NCBI RefSeq assembly: GCF_000512895.1
Contig: NZ_CP007033.1
Coordinates: forward strand, 2,219,001-2,283,000
DNA from: Dehalobacter restrictus DSM 9455
Lineage (GTDB): Bacteria; Bacillota; Desulfitobacteriia; Desulfitobacteriales; Syntrophobotulaceae
Length of the DNA stretch: 64,000 nucleotides
Reading direction: 5' to 3'
This document shows, piece by piece, positions 34,410 to 43,501 of the stretch. The notes below the pieces were generated by a model that searched no databases, had not been told where the DNA came from, and worked only from the letters and a program-made list of their open reading frames with translations. A program made the translations under genes and the position numbers. Every line of letters begins with the position of its first letter. Position 1 is the stretch's first letter.

Positions 34410-34580
34410 TTATCCTTCAATAATTGCACCAGAAGGACAAGCGTCTACACAAGCGCCACATTCTGCACAGGTATCAGCATCGATGACATATTTGCCGTCG
34501 CCTTCGCTAATAGCTCCTACTGCACATTCATCGACACAGGATCCGCATGTTGTGCAGTCGTCAGTAATAATGTATGCCAT
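34410..34580 (-). CDS. 2[4Fe-4S] ferredoxin
   Basis: A 56-residue clostridial-type ferredoxin. Two cluster motifs: C9-x2-C12-x2-C15-x3-C19, and C38-x2-C41-x2-C44-x3-C48-P. The first motif ends Cys-Ala instead of the usual Cys-Pro. The chain starts MAYIITDDCTTCGSCVDEC. Low-potential electron carrier of anaerobic metabolism. GGAGGG lies 9 bases upstream of the ATG. Monocistronic between a promoter and a terminator. Confidence 0.97.
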   Translation of the reverse strand: MAYIITDDCTTCGSCVDECAVGAISEGDGKYVIDADTCAECGACVDACPSGAIIEG

Positions 34581-34613
34581 AGTCCCAACCCTCCTTTTCC
34601 TATTTCACCAGCA

Positions 34614-34642
34614 ACTATATCAAAGTGCAGACAAAAAGACAA
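34614..34642 (-). promoter_or_regulatory. Sigma-A promoter of the ferredoxin gene
   Basis: Minus strand TTGTCT (34637-34642), 17 bases, TATAGT (34614-34619), 33 bases upstream of the ATG. Good match in both boxes and spacing. Confidence 0.65.
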
Positions 34643-34713
34643 GTGTATTTTTGAGCTAAGCTATTTCCGGAAAGAAAAATGATTGCCATGCAAACCTTAA
34701 AATATTTGAAATA

Positions 34714-34857
34714 CTAAGGCCTGTATGGCACCTTGTATAATCTCCTCAGGCAATAGGAACAGTATGGAAGCATCCGGTTGCTGACGTGGTTGCGGCGAAA
34801 TGTGACCCTGGAAATATCATCGTGTTCGTGTCCGCAGGAACGGCATCTTTCAATCAT
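34714..34857 (-). CDS. Small zinc-ribbon-like protein of unknown function
   Basis: A 47-residue basic protein with two CxxC pairs (CRSCGHEH near the N-terminus, YCSYCLRRL near the C-terminus), compatible with one zinc ribbon. The ATG at 34857 gives MIERCRSCGHEH; a GGAG 11 bases upstream is only a fair ribosome site, and an in-frame ATG lies six codons earlier. Not recognised. Same strand as the ferredoxin gene and the PHP gene. Confidence 0.5.
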   Translation of the reverse strand: MIERCRSCGHEHDDISRVTFRRNHVSNRMLPYCSYCLRRLYKVPYRP

Positions 34858-34932
34858 TGAATTTCCATCTCCCATTTGTGTTATTGTGAACAAAGAAACG
34901 CAATTAACAATTAACGTCAATGTTTAGTTCTA

Positions 34933-35712
34933 TTATTCTCCAATCAGCGTGTTTTTAAACATCAAAGCATGAGGTCTTTGCCCCGCAAACCCGGTTATTT
35001 CTTTTACGCCGAATAGCTTTAACTGCTGGACAACCTCTTCAAGATCACGTCCCACCGTACTTGGTTCATGCGCATCTGAGCCTAGGGTGATTGGGATGCC
35101 CATCTGGTAAATCAGTTCAAGCAGTTTCGGCTCCGGATAAAATTCCTGCACAGGCTTATACCGTCCGTTGGTATTGACTTCGATGGCCAGTCCTTGCTTC
35201 CTAATCGTTTCCAGGGTCCTGCCTGCAAGAATCCTTACGTCTGTCCGCGGCCTGATTTTGAACAGTTTGATCAAATCGAAATGCCCGATAATCTGAAACA
35301 TTCCGCTGGCAGCTGCTTTTTCCACCAGCGCGAAGTACTCCAGGTACAAGCTGTCAGGGTCCCGCCTAAGATGTTCTTCTTCTTCCTCGGGATAATCGAA
35401 GAACCATCCGCTAATTTCATGGACAGAACCGATCGTATAGTCAAAGGGATATGAACTAATCCGTTTGCGGATCAGTTCTTCATTTTCTTCCCGATAGTCG
35501 ACCTCAAGACCTATTCTCACCTGCAATTCAGGATACTCTTCGGCGACTTCCCTGATCAGATCCAGGTTTAGGTCATTCCAGTACATATCATGATCTGCAA
35601 AACCAATCTGAACTAAATTCTTCTTTTTAGCCTCGTCAAGAAAAAGACGGATATTTCCCCTTGTTACTTCCCGGTCAAGATGCCCGAGCAAATGAACATG
35701 TAAATCAAGCAT
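34933..35712 (-). CDS. PHP-domain phosphatase, histidinol-phosphatase (HisK/HisJ) like
   Basis: A 259-residue PHP-family metal-dependent phosphoesterase. Metal-binding motifs: LHVHLLGH, GFADHD, GLEVDYREEN, GSVHEISGW, IGHFDLIK, EVNTNGRYKPVQEFYP and GSDAHEPSTVGR. The family of this size hydrolyses histidinol phosphate, but no his genes are nearby, so the substrate is open. A 27-base imperfect palindrome lies 37 bases upstream of its start. Confidence 0.85.
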   Translation of the reverse strand: MLDLHVHLLGHLDREVTRGNIRLFLDEAKKKNLVQIGFADHDMYWNDLNLDLIREVAEEYPELQVRIGLEVDYREENEELIRKRISSYPFDYTIGSVHEISGWFFDYPEEEEEHLRRDPDSLYLEYFALVEKAAASGMFQIIGHFDLIKLFKIRPRTDVRILAGRTLETIRKQGLAIEVNTNGRYKPVQEFYPEPKLLELIYQMGIPITLGSDAHEPSTVGRDLEEVVQQLKLFGVKEITGFAGQRPHALMFKNTLIGE

Positions 35713-36126
35713 AACCTACCTCGTAACCTTTAATACTTTTTTTAAATCTTAGATCGAATGATTCATTCTATCTAAAGATTATCCGGCGGAATATGAAACA
35801 TCTGTATGCAATCTATTTTCCATAAAAAGCACCAAATTCCTGCAAAAAAACTTTTGCATAGTTTCTTAGAAAACAGGACACAATGATATTAGTCTCACGT
35901 TTTCCAATTTTATCCCCACTCCTCTCTTTTCTTAACTTGCGGCAGATGGTCGCAAGTTTTTTTGTTATTTAACAGAAATATATATATTAAAAATCATGTT
36001 GTTAGGGCTGCTTGTGTAATTATTTAACGAAAGTTGTACTAGCGTTTGATAATTCAGACATGCGGCTGGTTCAAGCGAATAGAATTAACCGAGTAATCTT
36101 ATTCTGAAAAGCTGAAGGAGCTGCTG
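35713..36126. other. 414-base intergenic region between divergent PHP and NptA-like genes
   Basis: It holds a dyad TTAGATCGAATG / CATTCTATCTAA (35749-35775), a small hairpin TGCAAAA / TTTTGCA (35842-35859) and a plus-strand intrinsic terminator at 35934-35963. No gene precedes that terminator on the plus strand, so a small RNA or leader is possible. No protein-coding frame with a ribosome site was seen. Confidence 0.55.
35934..35963 (+). terminator. Orphan intrinsic terminator
   Basis: Stem AACTTGCG (35934-35941) / CGCAAGTT (35951-35958), 9-base loop, seven T after it. It reads on the plus strand, 164 bases upstream of the NptA-like gene, with no plus-strand gene before it. Confidence 0.8.
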
Positions 36127-37044
36127 ATGCTTGTCCCCATCTGTTTTACTTTTTTAGGCCTGATGATATTATTGACAGGAATAAAAATTCTTAGAGATGG
36201 CCTGGAAAAATTCACAGGGTCTTATTTCCAGCTCGTTCTGCAGAGATTCACCGCAACCACCGGGAGAGGATTCATCAGCGGCATTCTGGCGACAAGTATC
36301 CTGCAATCGAGCACAGCGCTGACCGTAATGGCAATTTCCTTTGTTGACGCCGGTTTGTTAAGCTTTCAAAATACGTTCGGACTGATCCTCGGAAGCAATA
36401 TTGGCAGCACGGTAACGCCCCAGCTTTTGTCTTTGCCGCTCAAGGATTTCGCCATATGGCTGGTCCCGCCCGGATTTCTAGGGTTCTGGCTGCTGAAAGG
36501 CAAAATAAAATTCTTTTGCTATGCGTTGGCCGGCTTAGGCCTGATGTTTTTCTCTCTTTCCGTTTTGGAATCCGCGATGATCCCGCTTGCCTCGACCTCA
36601 TATTTCCAGGAACGGCTACTCCATCTAAACAGCAGCTATCTTGAAAGCATTGTGGCAGGTACCGTTCTCTCGGCGGCCCTGCATTCTTCAAGTGCAACGG
36701 CAGGCCTTGTGATGGTTTTAACAGAAAGAGGCTGGCTTGATCTGCCAACCTCCCTTGCGTTTATTTTCGGAGCCAATATCGGGACCTGCTTCACCGCTTT
36801 GATTGTCTCAGCTTTTACCTCAAGATCAGCTCAATGGGTTGCGTTATTTCATGTGTTCGTTAACGTTTTTGGCGTTCTGATGTTTTACCCGCTTCTGGAT
36901 CCGCTGACCGAGATGATCAGGTTCCTTGGAGGAAGCCTAAGCCGCCAGATTGCCAACGGTCATACAATTTTTAACATCCTGTCTTCGCTTATGGTTCTTC
37001 CTCTGCTGCCCTATATCAGCCGGTTACTGGCCAGATCCCGTTAG
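36127..37044 (+). CDS. Na+/Pi cotransporter family protein (NptA/PF02690)
   Basis: A 305-residue integral membrane protein with two inverted Na_Pi_cotrans repeats. The repeat signatures are SILQSSTALTVMAISFVDAGLL ... LGSNIGSTVTPQLLS in the first half and ALHSSSATAGLVMVLTERG ... FGANIGTCFTALIVS in the second, i.e. the QSST/HSSS and GxNIGT motifs. It lacks the C-terminal PhoU-like domain of longer members. Phosphate uptake or efflux is inferred. AAGGAG lies 9 bases before the ATG. One of only two plus-strand genes; its stop codon overlaps that of fapA. Confidence 0.9.
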   Translation: MLVPICFTFLGLMILLTGIKILRDGLEKFTGSYFQLVLQRFTATTGRGFISGILATSILQSSTALTVMAISFVDAGLLSFQNTFGLILGSNIGSTVTPQLLSLPLKDFAIWLVPPGFLGFWLLKGKIKFFCYALAGLGLMFFSLSVLESAMIPLASTSYFQERLLHLNSSYLESIVAGTVLSAALHSSSATAGLVMVLTERGWLDLPTSLAFIFGANIGTCFTALIVSAFTSRSAQWVALFHVFVNVFGVLMFYPLLDPLTEMIRFLGGSLSRQIANGHTIFNILSSLMVLPLLPYISRLLARSR

Positions 37045-38990
37045 CGCGTACTACCGTCCCATCTTAGCTTTCCAACCTGAAGGTTCCCTTTGTCCCTGAA
37101 AATATCAACTTTTTGAGCCGGTTCATCAATCTTGATCAGCTCTTTGCCAATGAAAATTTTAATATTGGCGTGGCAAAACTCAATATTGATATGGCTGTCT
37201 TTGGATGCCTTGATTGTCGTGGCACTGATATTCGAGCCGCCAAGTTCCCAAATGTAAACATCACCCGAGCAACTGATCTCGCCGCCGCGGCAGACACCAT
37301 GAATTTTCATACAGCCTTCAATTTTTAAAATGGAATTGTACACGCCTTTATGGCAGAAGAAATCGCCGGCGCAGCTGATTTCAGAGTTCTGGACATAACT
37401 GACGTCACAAAGAACACTGGCCGAGGCGGCCAGTCCTTTGGTGGCCATGAAGAAACCTACAATCTTCAGGGCATTTTTAAGATAAAGCGTATCTTTAAGT
37501 TGAAGCGGTCCTAATCCGATCATAAAATGCTTCACCGAACGTATCGCCTGATCAAGCTCCGGGGATACAAACCCGCGTTCCTGGCTGTTAAGCAGTCTCT
37601 CCAGCTCTTCAACCTTCTTTGGCAATTGTTGAAAATTCTTCTCCAGGATGACCTTGAACAGCTGGCCAACACTCGTATTGGCGGATACTCCCTGCAGCTG
37701 CTCAATCTGATGAACACAGAGCGCAAGCCCTTCACTGACTTCCTGCATGGTTTTGATAAACTCGGATCTAGAGACATGTTTCTCTCCGACAAGTATTTTA
37801 CTGGCTATAATATTATTTCTTACTGCCAGTCCCGTTTCCGCTTTAATATCAGCGCCTGAGACAGAACCCTGTACTTTGACTGTGCCGGAGGAATGAATAT
37901 ACAGTCCGTCCGCAACATTGCCCCCGATAAACACATCGCCTGGAAAGTCGATGCTTCCGGTACTCAGATCAACATCTTTGTTTTGAATAAACGCGTTTTC
38001 AACTAAGTATGTATTTTTATTGACCCTTACCGGTGTACCGGAACAGGAGGCTTTAACTTCCATATTCTCAGTCAGATAGACATTCTTCTTCATTGTAATC
38101 ATGAAGTCTTTGATTTTATCAACCTGAGTGGCTTTTCCGAAAATGTTCGTACCGGGGACCCCTTCTTTACCCGGGATCTTCCTGGCCAGAATATCATCCT
38201 TCTGGCAAAGGACAATCTTACAGGCGAAATAATCAATTTTTTCTTCATTGCTTTCTTCATTCTGAAATACGGGTTCACCAACATAGTCGATTAGCTGGGG
38301 CTGAACAGTTGGAATCGGCAGGGTTGCTTCAGCGATGACAATTTCCCTTTCACCATCGACTGCCATAAAATCCGCCCAAAGATTGCTCTTTATTCCATAA
38401 ACAATTCCTTTGTCATTGATTTCTTTCAGCAGGTTTGCTTCCGTTGGCAGCTCATCAGGTTCAGGGGAAGCGTCAAAGGAAACATGTTGTTCCAGTACAA
38501 ACTGCGAATAATTCGGGAGAGAATTGGCTAGGACGAATTTACCCGCACGGGCGTGTCTGACTCTCGCGACAGCTTTGCTGCCATCCGGCTCAACTGAGAT
38601 TCCCCAGGAAAGTCCACCCTGCTGGACCAAAGGATAGAATTCAAAGGTATCACCTTTATTAACGGGCATTTCATATCCAATTTCGTTGCCCAGCATAAAT
38701 AATTTCCCAGCATGTGGATAAGGAACGATGCTTTGCACCTGCGATCCGGGATAAATCGTATATTTGACTTGATCCCAGAGGACCCGGGTATCTTCCTCCT
38801 GAGTATCTTCCTGCGGAAAATTTTGTTTATCCGAATCCGGCAAAATTACTTTTACCTTATAGAGTCTGCTGAAGACTCCCGGTTTCTCTATGGTCTCTAT
38901 CTGCAGCGCTTCAGGATCACAGCCCCATTCCCGAGACCATCTCTCTCTGATTTCTTCCAACGTTTTACCTGTTGCAATCATTTCTTTCAT
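37041..38990 (-). CDS. FapA/DUF342 family polymer-forming protein
   Basis: A 649-residue protein. An N-terminal Jag-N-like segment (MKEMIATGKTLEEIRERWSREWGCD) is followed by the FapA domain with its beta-helix (GSIDFPGDVFIGGNVADGLYIHSSGTVKVQGSVSGADIKAETGLAVRNNI) and a helical hairpin (about 430-530). Cytoplasmic; the family is common in sporulating and motile Firmicutes, function uncertain (cell-shape or signalling scaffolds have been suggested). The ATG at 38990 has AGGAG upstream. Convergent with the NptA gene; the two stop codons overlap. Confidence 0.88.
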   Translation of the reverse strand: MKEMIATGKTLEEIRERWSREWGCDPEALQIETIEKPGVFSRLYKVKVILPDSDKQNFPQEDTQEEDTRVLWDQVKYTIYPGSQVQSIVPYPHAGKLFMLGNEIGYEMPVNKGDTFEFYPLVQQGGLSWGISVEPDGSKAVARVRHARAGKFVLANSLPNYSQFVLEQHVSFDASPEPDELPTEANLLKEINDKGIVYGIKSNLWADFMAVDGEREIVIAEATLPIPTVQPQLIDYVGEPVFQNEESNEEKIDYFACKIVLCQKDDILARKIPGKEGVPGTNIFGKATQVDKIKDFMITMKKNVYLTENMEVKASCSGTPVRVNKNTYLVENAFIQNKDVDLSTGSIDFPGDVFIGGNVADGLYIHSSGTVKVQGSVSGADIKAETGLAVRNNIIASKILVGEKHVSRSEFIKTMQEVSEGLALCVHQIEQLQGVSANTSVGQLFKVILEKNFQQLPKKVEELERLLNSQERGFVSPELDQAIRSVKHFMIGLGPLQLKDTLYLKNALKIVGFFMATKGLAASASVLCDVSYVQNSEISCAGDFFCHKGVYNSILKIEGCMKIHGVCRGGEISCSGDVYIWELGGSNISATTIKASKDSHINIEFCHANIKIFIGKELIKIDEPAQKVDIFRDKGNLQVGKLRWDGSTR

Positions 38991-39153
38991 GGCCCGCACT
39001 CTCCTTAAACAACCTGGAAAAATAGTCTTATTTCAAAAACAAAGCACACAGGACTTTAGTCCTAAAAAAACATATATATTAAATAAATGTATTAGATTAT
39101 TAACGAAAATTAGCCAAAGATTATCTGTTAATTTATAATTTTTTTAAAAAAAG

Positions 39154-39181
39154 AATACTGTAATAGCATGATTACAGTATT
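39154..39181 (-). terminator. Terminator after the LCP gene
   Basis: Stem AATACTGTAAT / ATTACAGTATT, 11 bp, 6-base loop, followed on the minus strand by CTTTTTTT. It lies 56 bases past the LCP stop. Confidence 0.87.
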
Positions 39182-39236
39182 TTATGATTATTCTCTCTCA
39201 TTTTACTGACTATTTCGATATTTGTCTACAAGAGAA

Positions 39237-40493
39237 TTATTCAGGAATGATTAATAGCTTTATTTCCTTCGTCTTTTTATTTGAAGCATTGCCATTGTTC
39301 AAATTACTTTCATCCTGCCCCAAGCTGTTGCCCTGGTCCGGACTACCCGTACCCTGTCCAATGTCCGTACCGGTTCCGCCGCTTGTTCCCGTACTTCCGT
39401 CATTCAACGCTGCTCCGGATGATTCTTTACTGCTCCCGCTCGTACTGCCCGAGTCATCGTGACCTGGAGATGCGGTGCCGTTTGGATCTGAAGAGCCTCC
39501 GGGTACCGTGATATGGGATCGAAGTTCCGGGCTCAGCAGGTCGAGGACTGTCCCGTCGATGGTTATATCGGTGGTAATCCCGAGCAGAAGATTCTTAGTC
39601 ACTTGTTTGGCATGATCGGGATTGACTTCCCAGTAACTGATATTGTCAAGATAAAGTCCATAGCCAGGCAGTGTTTGATTCACCATGTTTGAACTGTCGA
39701 AAGCCGCAGCTGCCTTGGATAGTCTTAGAATATCCGCGAGTTTCAGATCGCTTTCAACAACTTCATTGATTTGAGGAATAAGCTTGGGTAGTTTAATAAT
39801 GGTTGAGGGCTGCAGGACTGCTTTGGCCACTGCTTTCAAAACCTTCTGCTGCCGTGCAGTTCTGCCGATGTCCGCGGTGCTGTCTCCCCGGAATCTAGCA
39901 TACTGGAGCACCTGAGTCCCGGTCAGATGCTGCTCTCCGGCTTTCAGGTCAATCACGCCGTCAACTTCGTCTCCGGTCTCTTTGTACATATCCATTTCAA
40001 CATCGAGTTCAATTCCGCCCACTGTGTCGATAATACTTTTAAAACCGTCAAAATTGGTTACGACATAGCCGTCAAGCAGTATGCCCGTCAGTTCGGTAAC
40101 CTCATCCATCAGCTCAGGAATTCCTCGGTACATCACGACCGAATTAATTTTGATGTAAGAATTTGATCCGGGAAGGCTGACCCTGGTATCCCTGGGAATG
40201 GACAAGAGAGAAATTAATTTCGTATCAGGATCCACACTCGCAACAATAATAGTATCCGTATTATAGGAAGTCTGTCCGGGCCTTTTGTCTGCGCCGATTA
40301 ACAGGAAGCTTATCCGTTTGTTAAGAGAGTCCGTACTTGCGTTTTCTGTACTCTCCCACATACCTGTACTTCCTTGATTTAAGAAAAAGTAGCCAAAGGC
40401 AGCCGAACCGGCAATAATCCCTGCGAGCAGAACTGCAATGATCGTAAAAGCTTTCCTTTTTTTATTTTTTTCCTCAAGTCTGTCCCACTCCAT
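39237..40493 (-). CDS. LytR-CpsA-Psr (LCP) family glycopolymer transferase
   Basis: A 418-residue membrane-anchored protein: cytoplasmic tail, one helix (about 14-35), LCP domain (62-300) with LLIGADKRPGQTSYNTDTIIVASVDP, SIPRDTRVSLP, KINSVVMYRGIPEL and LQYARFRGDSTADIGRTARQQKVL. The conserved Asp and Arg residues that bind polyprenyl pyrophosphate are present. A low-complexity Gly/Ser/Thr tail (about 330-410) follows. LCP enzymes attach teichoic acids or other glycopolymers to peptidoglycan. Its start overlaps the selD stop by 20 bases. Confidence 0.93.
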   Translation of the reverse strand: MEWDRLEEKNKKRKAFTIIAVLLAGIIAGSAAFGYFFLNQGSTGMWESTENASTDSLNKRISFLLIGADKRPGQTSYNTDTIIVASVDPDTKLISLLSIPRDTRVSLPGSNSYIKINSVVMYRGIPELMDEVTELTGILLDGYVVTNFDGFKSIIDTVGGIELDVEMDMYKETGDEVDGVIDLKAGEQHLTGTQVLQYARFRGDSTADIGRTARQQKVLKAVAKAVLQPSTIIKLPKLIPQINEVVESDLKLADILRLSKAAAAFDSSNMVNQTLPGYGLYLDNISYWEVNPDHAKQVTKNLLLGITTDITIDGTVLDLLSPELRSHITVPGGSSDPNGTASPGHDDSGSTSGSSKESSGAALNDGSTGTSGGTGTDIGQGTGSPDQGNSLGQDESNLNNGNASNKKTKEIKLLIIPE

Positions 40494-41568
40494 TTATCGT
40501 TGTCTTGGTAAAGGCATGGGTTCCCCCACGAATTAATACTTTTCCGGGTTCTCCCTTCGATATTCTGCCAATGATTTCGACAGAATGCACATTCCTGTTA
40601 TGACATTCCGTGATTAGCGTTTCAATTTTTTCTTCAGGCACTGCCAGAAGCAGCCCACCTGAAGTCTGAGCATCACCGAGGATCAATTTCCAGTCCAGAC
40701 TGCACTCTGCATCCAGATAATCCTCGAGATAAATCAGGTTGGACAATGTTCCTCCGGGGATTGTTCCTTTCTCTAGACAGTCCCAGGCACAGTCCAAAAC
40801 CGGAACATTCCCTGCAAATATCTCAGCCTGCATACCGCTGGCTTTCATCATTTCGTGAAGATGTCCCAACAGACCAAAGCCGGTAATATCCGTACAGGCA
40901 TTTACTCCGGTCTGGACTGCAATCTCCGACGTTTCCTTATTCAGCCGTGCCATGACCTCAATGGCGGCTTTCTCATCCGTTGCTGGGACAATCCCGTTTT
41001 TTATCCCAGTCGTGATAATCCCAAGTCCTAATGGTTTTGTCAGAACGAGCAAATCGTTTTCCCTGGCGCTGGAATTAGTCAGCACCCGATCAGGATGAAT
41101 AATGCCTGTTACGGACAGACCATACTTCGGTTCAGGATCATCGATCGAATGCCCACCGATGATTAAGGCTCCGGCTTCTTCAACTTTGTCTTTTCCCCCT
41201 CTTAGTATCTCCATTAATATGCTTTTATCAAGCTTATCAATCGGAAAAGAAACAAGATTCAGCGCAGTCAGCGGACGCGCACCCATGGCATAGATATCAC
41301 TGAGGGCGTTGGCTGCGGCAATTTGCCCGAAAGAATATGGATCATCAACGATCGGAGTAAAAAAGTCAACTGTCTGGACGATCGCCTGATTGTTATTAAG
41401 ACGGTAGACACTCGCATCATCTGACGTATCAAAGCCGATCAGAAGATCCGGGTTGGACGTTTGTTTTGGAAAGTGACACAAAACTTGTGCCAGGTCACCA
41501 GGACCAATCTTGCACCCTCAGCCAGATTTGCTCGAGTACTGCGTCAGTCTTATTTTGTCACCGGACAT
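40474..41568 (-). CDS. selD: Selenophosphate synthetase, selenoprotein (Sec17)
   Basis: Reads 364 residues if the in-frame TGA at 41520-41518 is decoded as selenocysteine. The N-terminus is MSGDKIRLTQYSSKSG-Sec-GCKIGPGDLAQVL; Sec17 and Lys20 occupy the catalytic positions (Cys17/Lys20 in E. coli). ATP-binding and other motifs follow: IGFDTSDDASVYRLN, ANALSDIYAMGARPLTALNLV, IIGGHSIDDPEPKYGLSVTG, TDITGFGLLGHL, GDAQTSGGLLLAVP. It makes selenophosphate from selenide and ATP. ATG at 41568 has GGAGGG upstream. A conventional reading would start after the TGA and lose the active site. selA is next upstream. Confidence 0.95.
41487..41515 (-). promoter_or_regulatory. Bacterial SECIS hairpin of selD
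   Basis: Starting three bases after the TGA, the minus-strand RNA can form a two-part stem: GTGC / GCAC at the base and GGTC / GACC at the top, with an internal loop and a CTGGT apical loop. Position just 3' of the Sec codon and inside the frame is as expected for a SelB-binding bacterial SECIS. Confidence 0.7.
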
Positions 41569-41719
41569 TGCTTTCCCTCCTTTCGTTTTCTCCTTGTTGC
41601 TCACTTTGTTTTTTTCAAAAGCAATTATATCACAACATGATCTGCAGACCTAATATAAAATACAAAAGGATAAATCAACAATTTAGTAAGAAATTTTAGA
41701 ATGCTGTACGAGTATTTTG

Positions 41720-43165
41720 TCACGGATTCCATTCCCGTAAACGGTCTGCAATCACCTGATAATCCTCCGGAAGCAGCGTCCGAGGGTCAAAAACAACTGC
41801 ATCTTTCACAATGCGGGCAAGAATAGGTACGTCTCCCTGTCTTAAAAAACTTTCAAGATCAACTACGGAATTCTGCTTTGGCTTTACCGCACATACGTAA
41901 GTCGGAAGCACCGCCGTCGGAAAAGCCCCGCCTCCGACGCAGGATTCAGCGTCCATAACCTGTATTTCCAAACCGGGCAGGCCGGCAAGCATTTCACTAA
42001 GCTTCAGCGCGTCTTTCCGAAGATCATCTTTTGTATGGGAAAGCATATTCCAGACAGGTATTTTACCGATTTCCCCTCTCTGATAGAAACGGAGCGTTCC
42101 AATCAAGGCAGCCAGAACCAGCTTATCAACTCTCAAAGCCCGAGTAAGCTGATTTTTTTTCAAGCAATCAATCAGTTCCTTTTTGCCAATAATAATTCCG
42201 GCCTGAGGGCCTCCCAAAAGTTTATCTCCACTGAAAGAGACCAGTGAAGCTCCGCTTTTCAGCGTATCCTGCACCGTCGGTTCCTGCGGAAGACCATATT
42301 CCGATCCATCCAGGAAACTGCCGCTGCCAAGATCCACGACAACCGGAATCCCCGACTCTTTACCGAGCACCACAAGCTCATCAACCGGAACTTCATGCTG
42401 GAATCCCTGAATCCGATAATTACTGGTATGTACTTTCAGCAGCATCGCCGTCTCCGGGCCAATCGCCTCCTGGTAATCCTTCAGCCAGGTCTTATTCGTT
42501 GCTCCGACTTCCACCAGTTTTGCCCCTCCTGCTTTGAGCACTTCAGGAATGCGGAAAGATCCGCCGACTTCCACCAGTTCTCCGCGGGAAACAATGACTT
42601 CTTTATGGACGGCAAAAGTATTCATGATTAAAAGTACCGCTGCTGCATTGTTATTCACAACAAGGGATGCCTCGGCCCCGGTCAGCTCTGCCAGAATTTC
42701 TTCGATATGGCTGTACCTCGAACCGCGATTTCCGGTTTCAAGGTTAAGCTCAAGATTGCTGTAAACAACAGCCTGTTCCGCGACATAAGCGGCGGCTTCC
42801 GGAGCAAGCAGTGCTCGTCCGCAATTCGTATGCAGAATTACACCTGTAGCATTGATGACTCTCTTCATACTTCCGTAACCTCTCAATTCTGCCCGGATCT
42901 CCTTATACAACCACGCTCGAAAGACCGGTACAAATTCTTCAGGCTGACAGTGCAAAAAATTCTGAAGTTTTTTAGTTTTTCCACTATTCAATTCTTCACC
43001 ATCTTGATTCAGATCATCCAAAAGAATCTTTCTGGCTTTTTCCAAAGCCTTCCTTACAGCCCAGGTAATTGCCGAAAGTTCATAACCGTTACAGGCATCG
43101 GTTTTTGCTAATTCGGCAATGACCTCGTTTACCGGAGGAAGAAGACGCAGTTTGCTGTTTCTCAA
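41720..43165 (-). CDS. selA: L-seryl-tRNA(Sec) selenium transferase
   Basis: A 481-residue PLP enzyme that converts Ser-tRNA(Sec) to Sec-tRNA(Sec). Motifs: LRLLPPVNEVI at the N-terminus, VINATGVILHTNCGRALL, VVNNNAAAVLLIMNTFA, DLGSGSFLD and the PLP lysine in SFSGDKLLGGPQAGII. The chosen TTG start at 43165 has GGGGTG five bases before it and fits the family length; the frame stays open to an ATG at 43264, which lacks a ribosome site. selB and tRNA-Sec are not seen in this window. Confidence 0.93.
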   Translation of the reverse strand: MRNSKLRLLPPVNEVIAELAKTDACNGYELSAITWAVRKALEKARKILLDDLNQDGEELNSGKTKKLQNFLHCQPEEFVPVFRAWLYKEIRAELRGYGSMKRVINATGVILHTNCGRALLAPEAAAYVAEQAVVYSNLELNLETGNRGSRYSHIEEILAELTGAEASLVVNNNAAAVLLIMNTFAVHKEVIVSRGELVEVGGSFRIPEVLKAGGAKLVEVGATNKTWLKDYQEAIGPETAMLLKVHTSNYRIQGFQHEVPVDELVVLGKESGIPVVVDLGSGSFLDGSEYGLPQEPTVQDTLKSGASLVSFSGDKLLGGPQAGIIIGKKELIDCLKKNQLTRALRVDKLVLAALIGTLRFYQRGEIGKIPVWNMLSHTKDDLRKDALKLSEMLAGLPGLEIQVMDAESCVGGGAFPTAVLPTYVCAVKPKQNSVVDLESFLRQGDVPILARIVKDAVVFDPRTLLPEDYQVIADRLREWNP

Positions 43166-43308
43166 AAAAACACCCCGAATTCTGCAATCTAAGACAAAAT
43201 GTTCATTCTTACCCGCTTGGTTTTTTTTAGGATTTCGACAAGCCGGATCGTTTAATATTATCATAATAACATTTCAGCCCACTGAAATAAATCCAAGGGG
43301 GAAAGGCA

Positions 43309-43491
43309 ATGGAGCCGTCCGGAACAAAAATATACGACTTCTGCGTGTTTCAAGCAAAAAAAAAATCGAAATGCATTTTCTGCAATGGCAAGGATCAGCT
43401 TCTGTTGTTTAAAAAGCAACCCGTTTGCCCGGATTGCCTGATCAGTATCCGCAAGCTCTACAAGGCAGGCCATTTCAATCCTGCCGGCTAG
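43309..43491 (+). CDS. Small double-CxxC protein of unknown function
   Basis: A 60-residue protein with KCIFCNG and VCPDCLISIRKL, two CxxC pairs that could bind one zinc. AGGGGG lies about 8 bases upstream of the ATG (43309), a strong ribosome site. Intrinsic terminator 10 bases after the stop. Not recognised. Plus-strand, convergent with mecA. Confidence 0.7.
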   Translation: MEPSGTKIYDFCVFQAKKKSKCIFCNGKDQLLLFKKQPVCPDCLISIRKLYKAGHFNPAG

Positions 43492-43501
43492 TACCCAAAA
43501 C

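Noticed and set aside
35780-35963. 6S RNA before the orphan terminator
   Set aside because: No long double-stranded rod with a central bubble could be traced.
40474-41481. selD starting at 41481 as a non-selenoprotein
   Set aside because: That start omits the catalytic region, while the upstream frame across one TGA matches SelD exactly.
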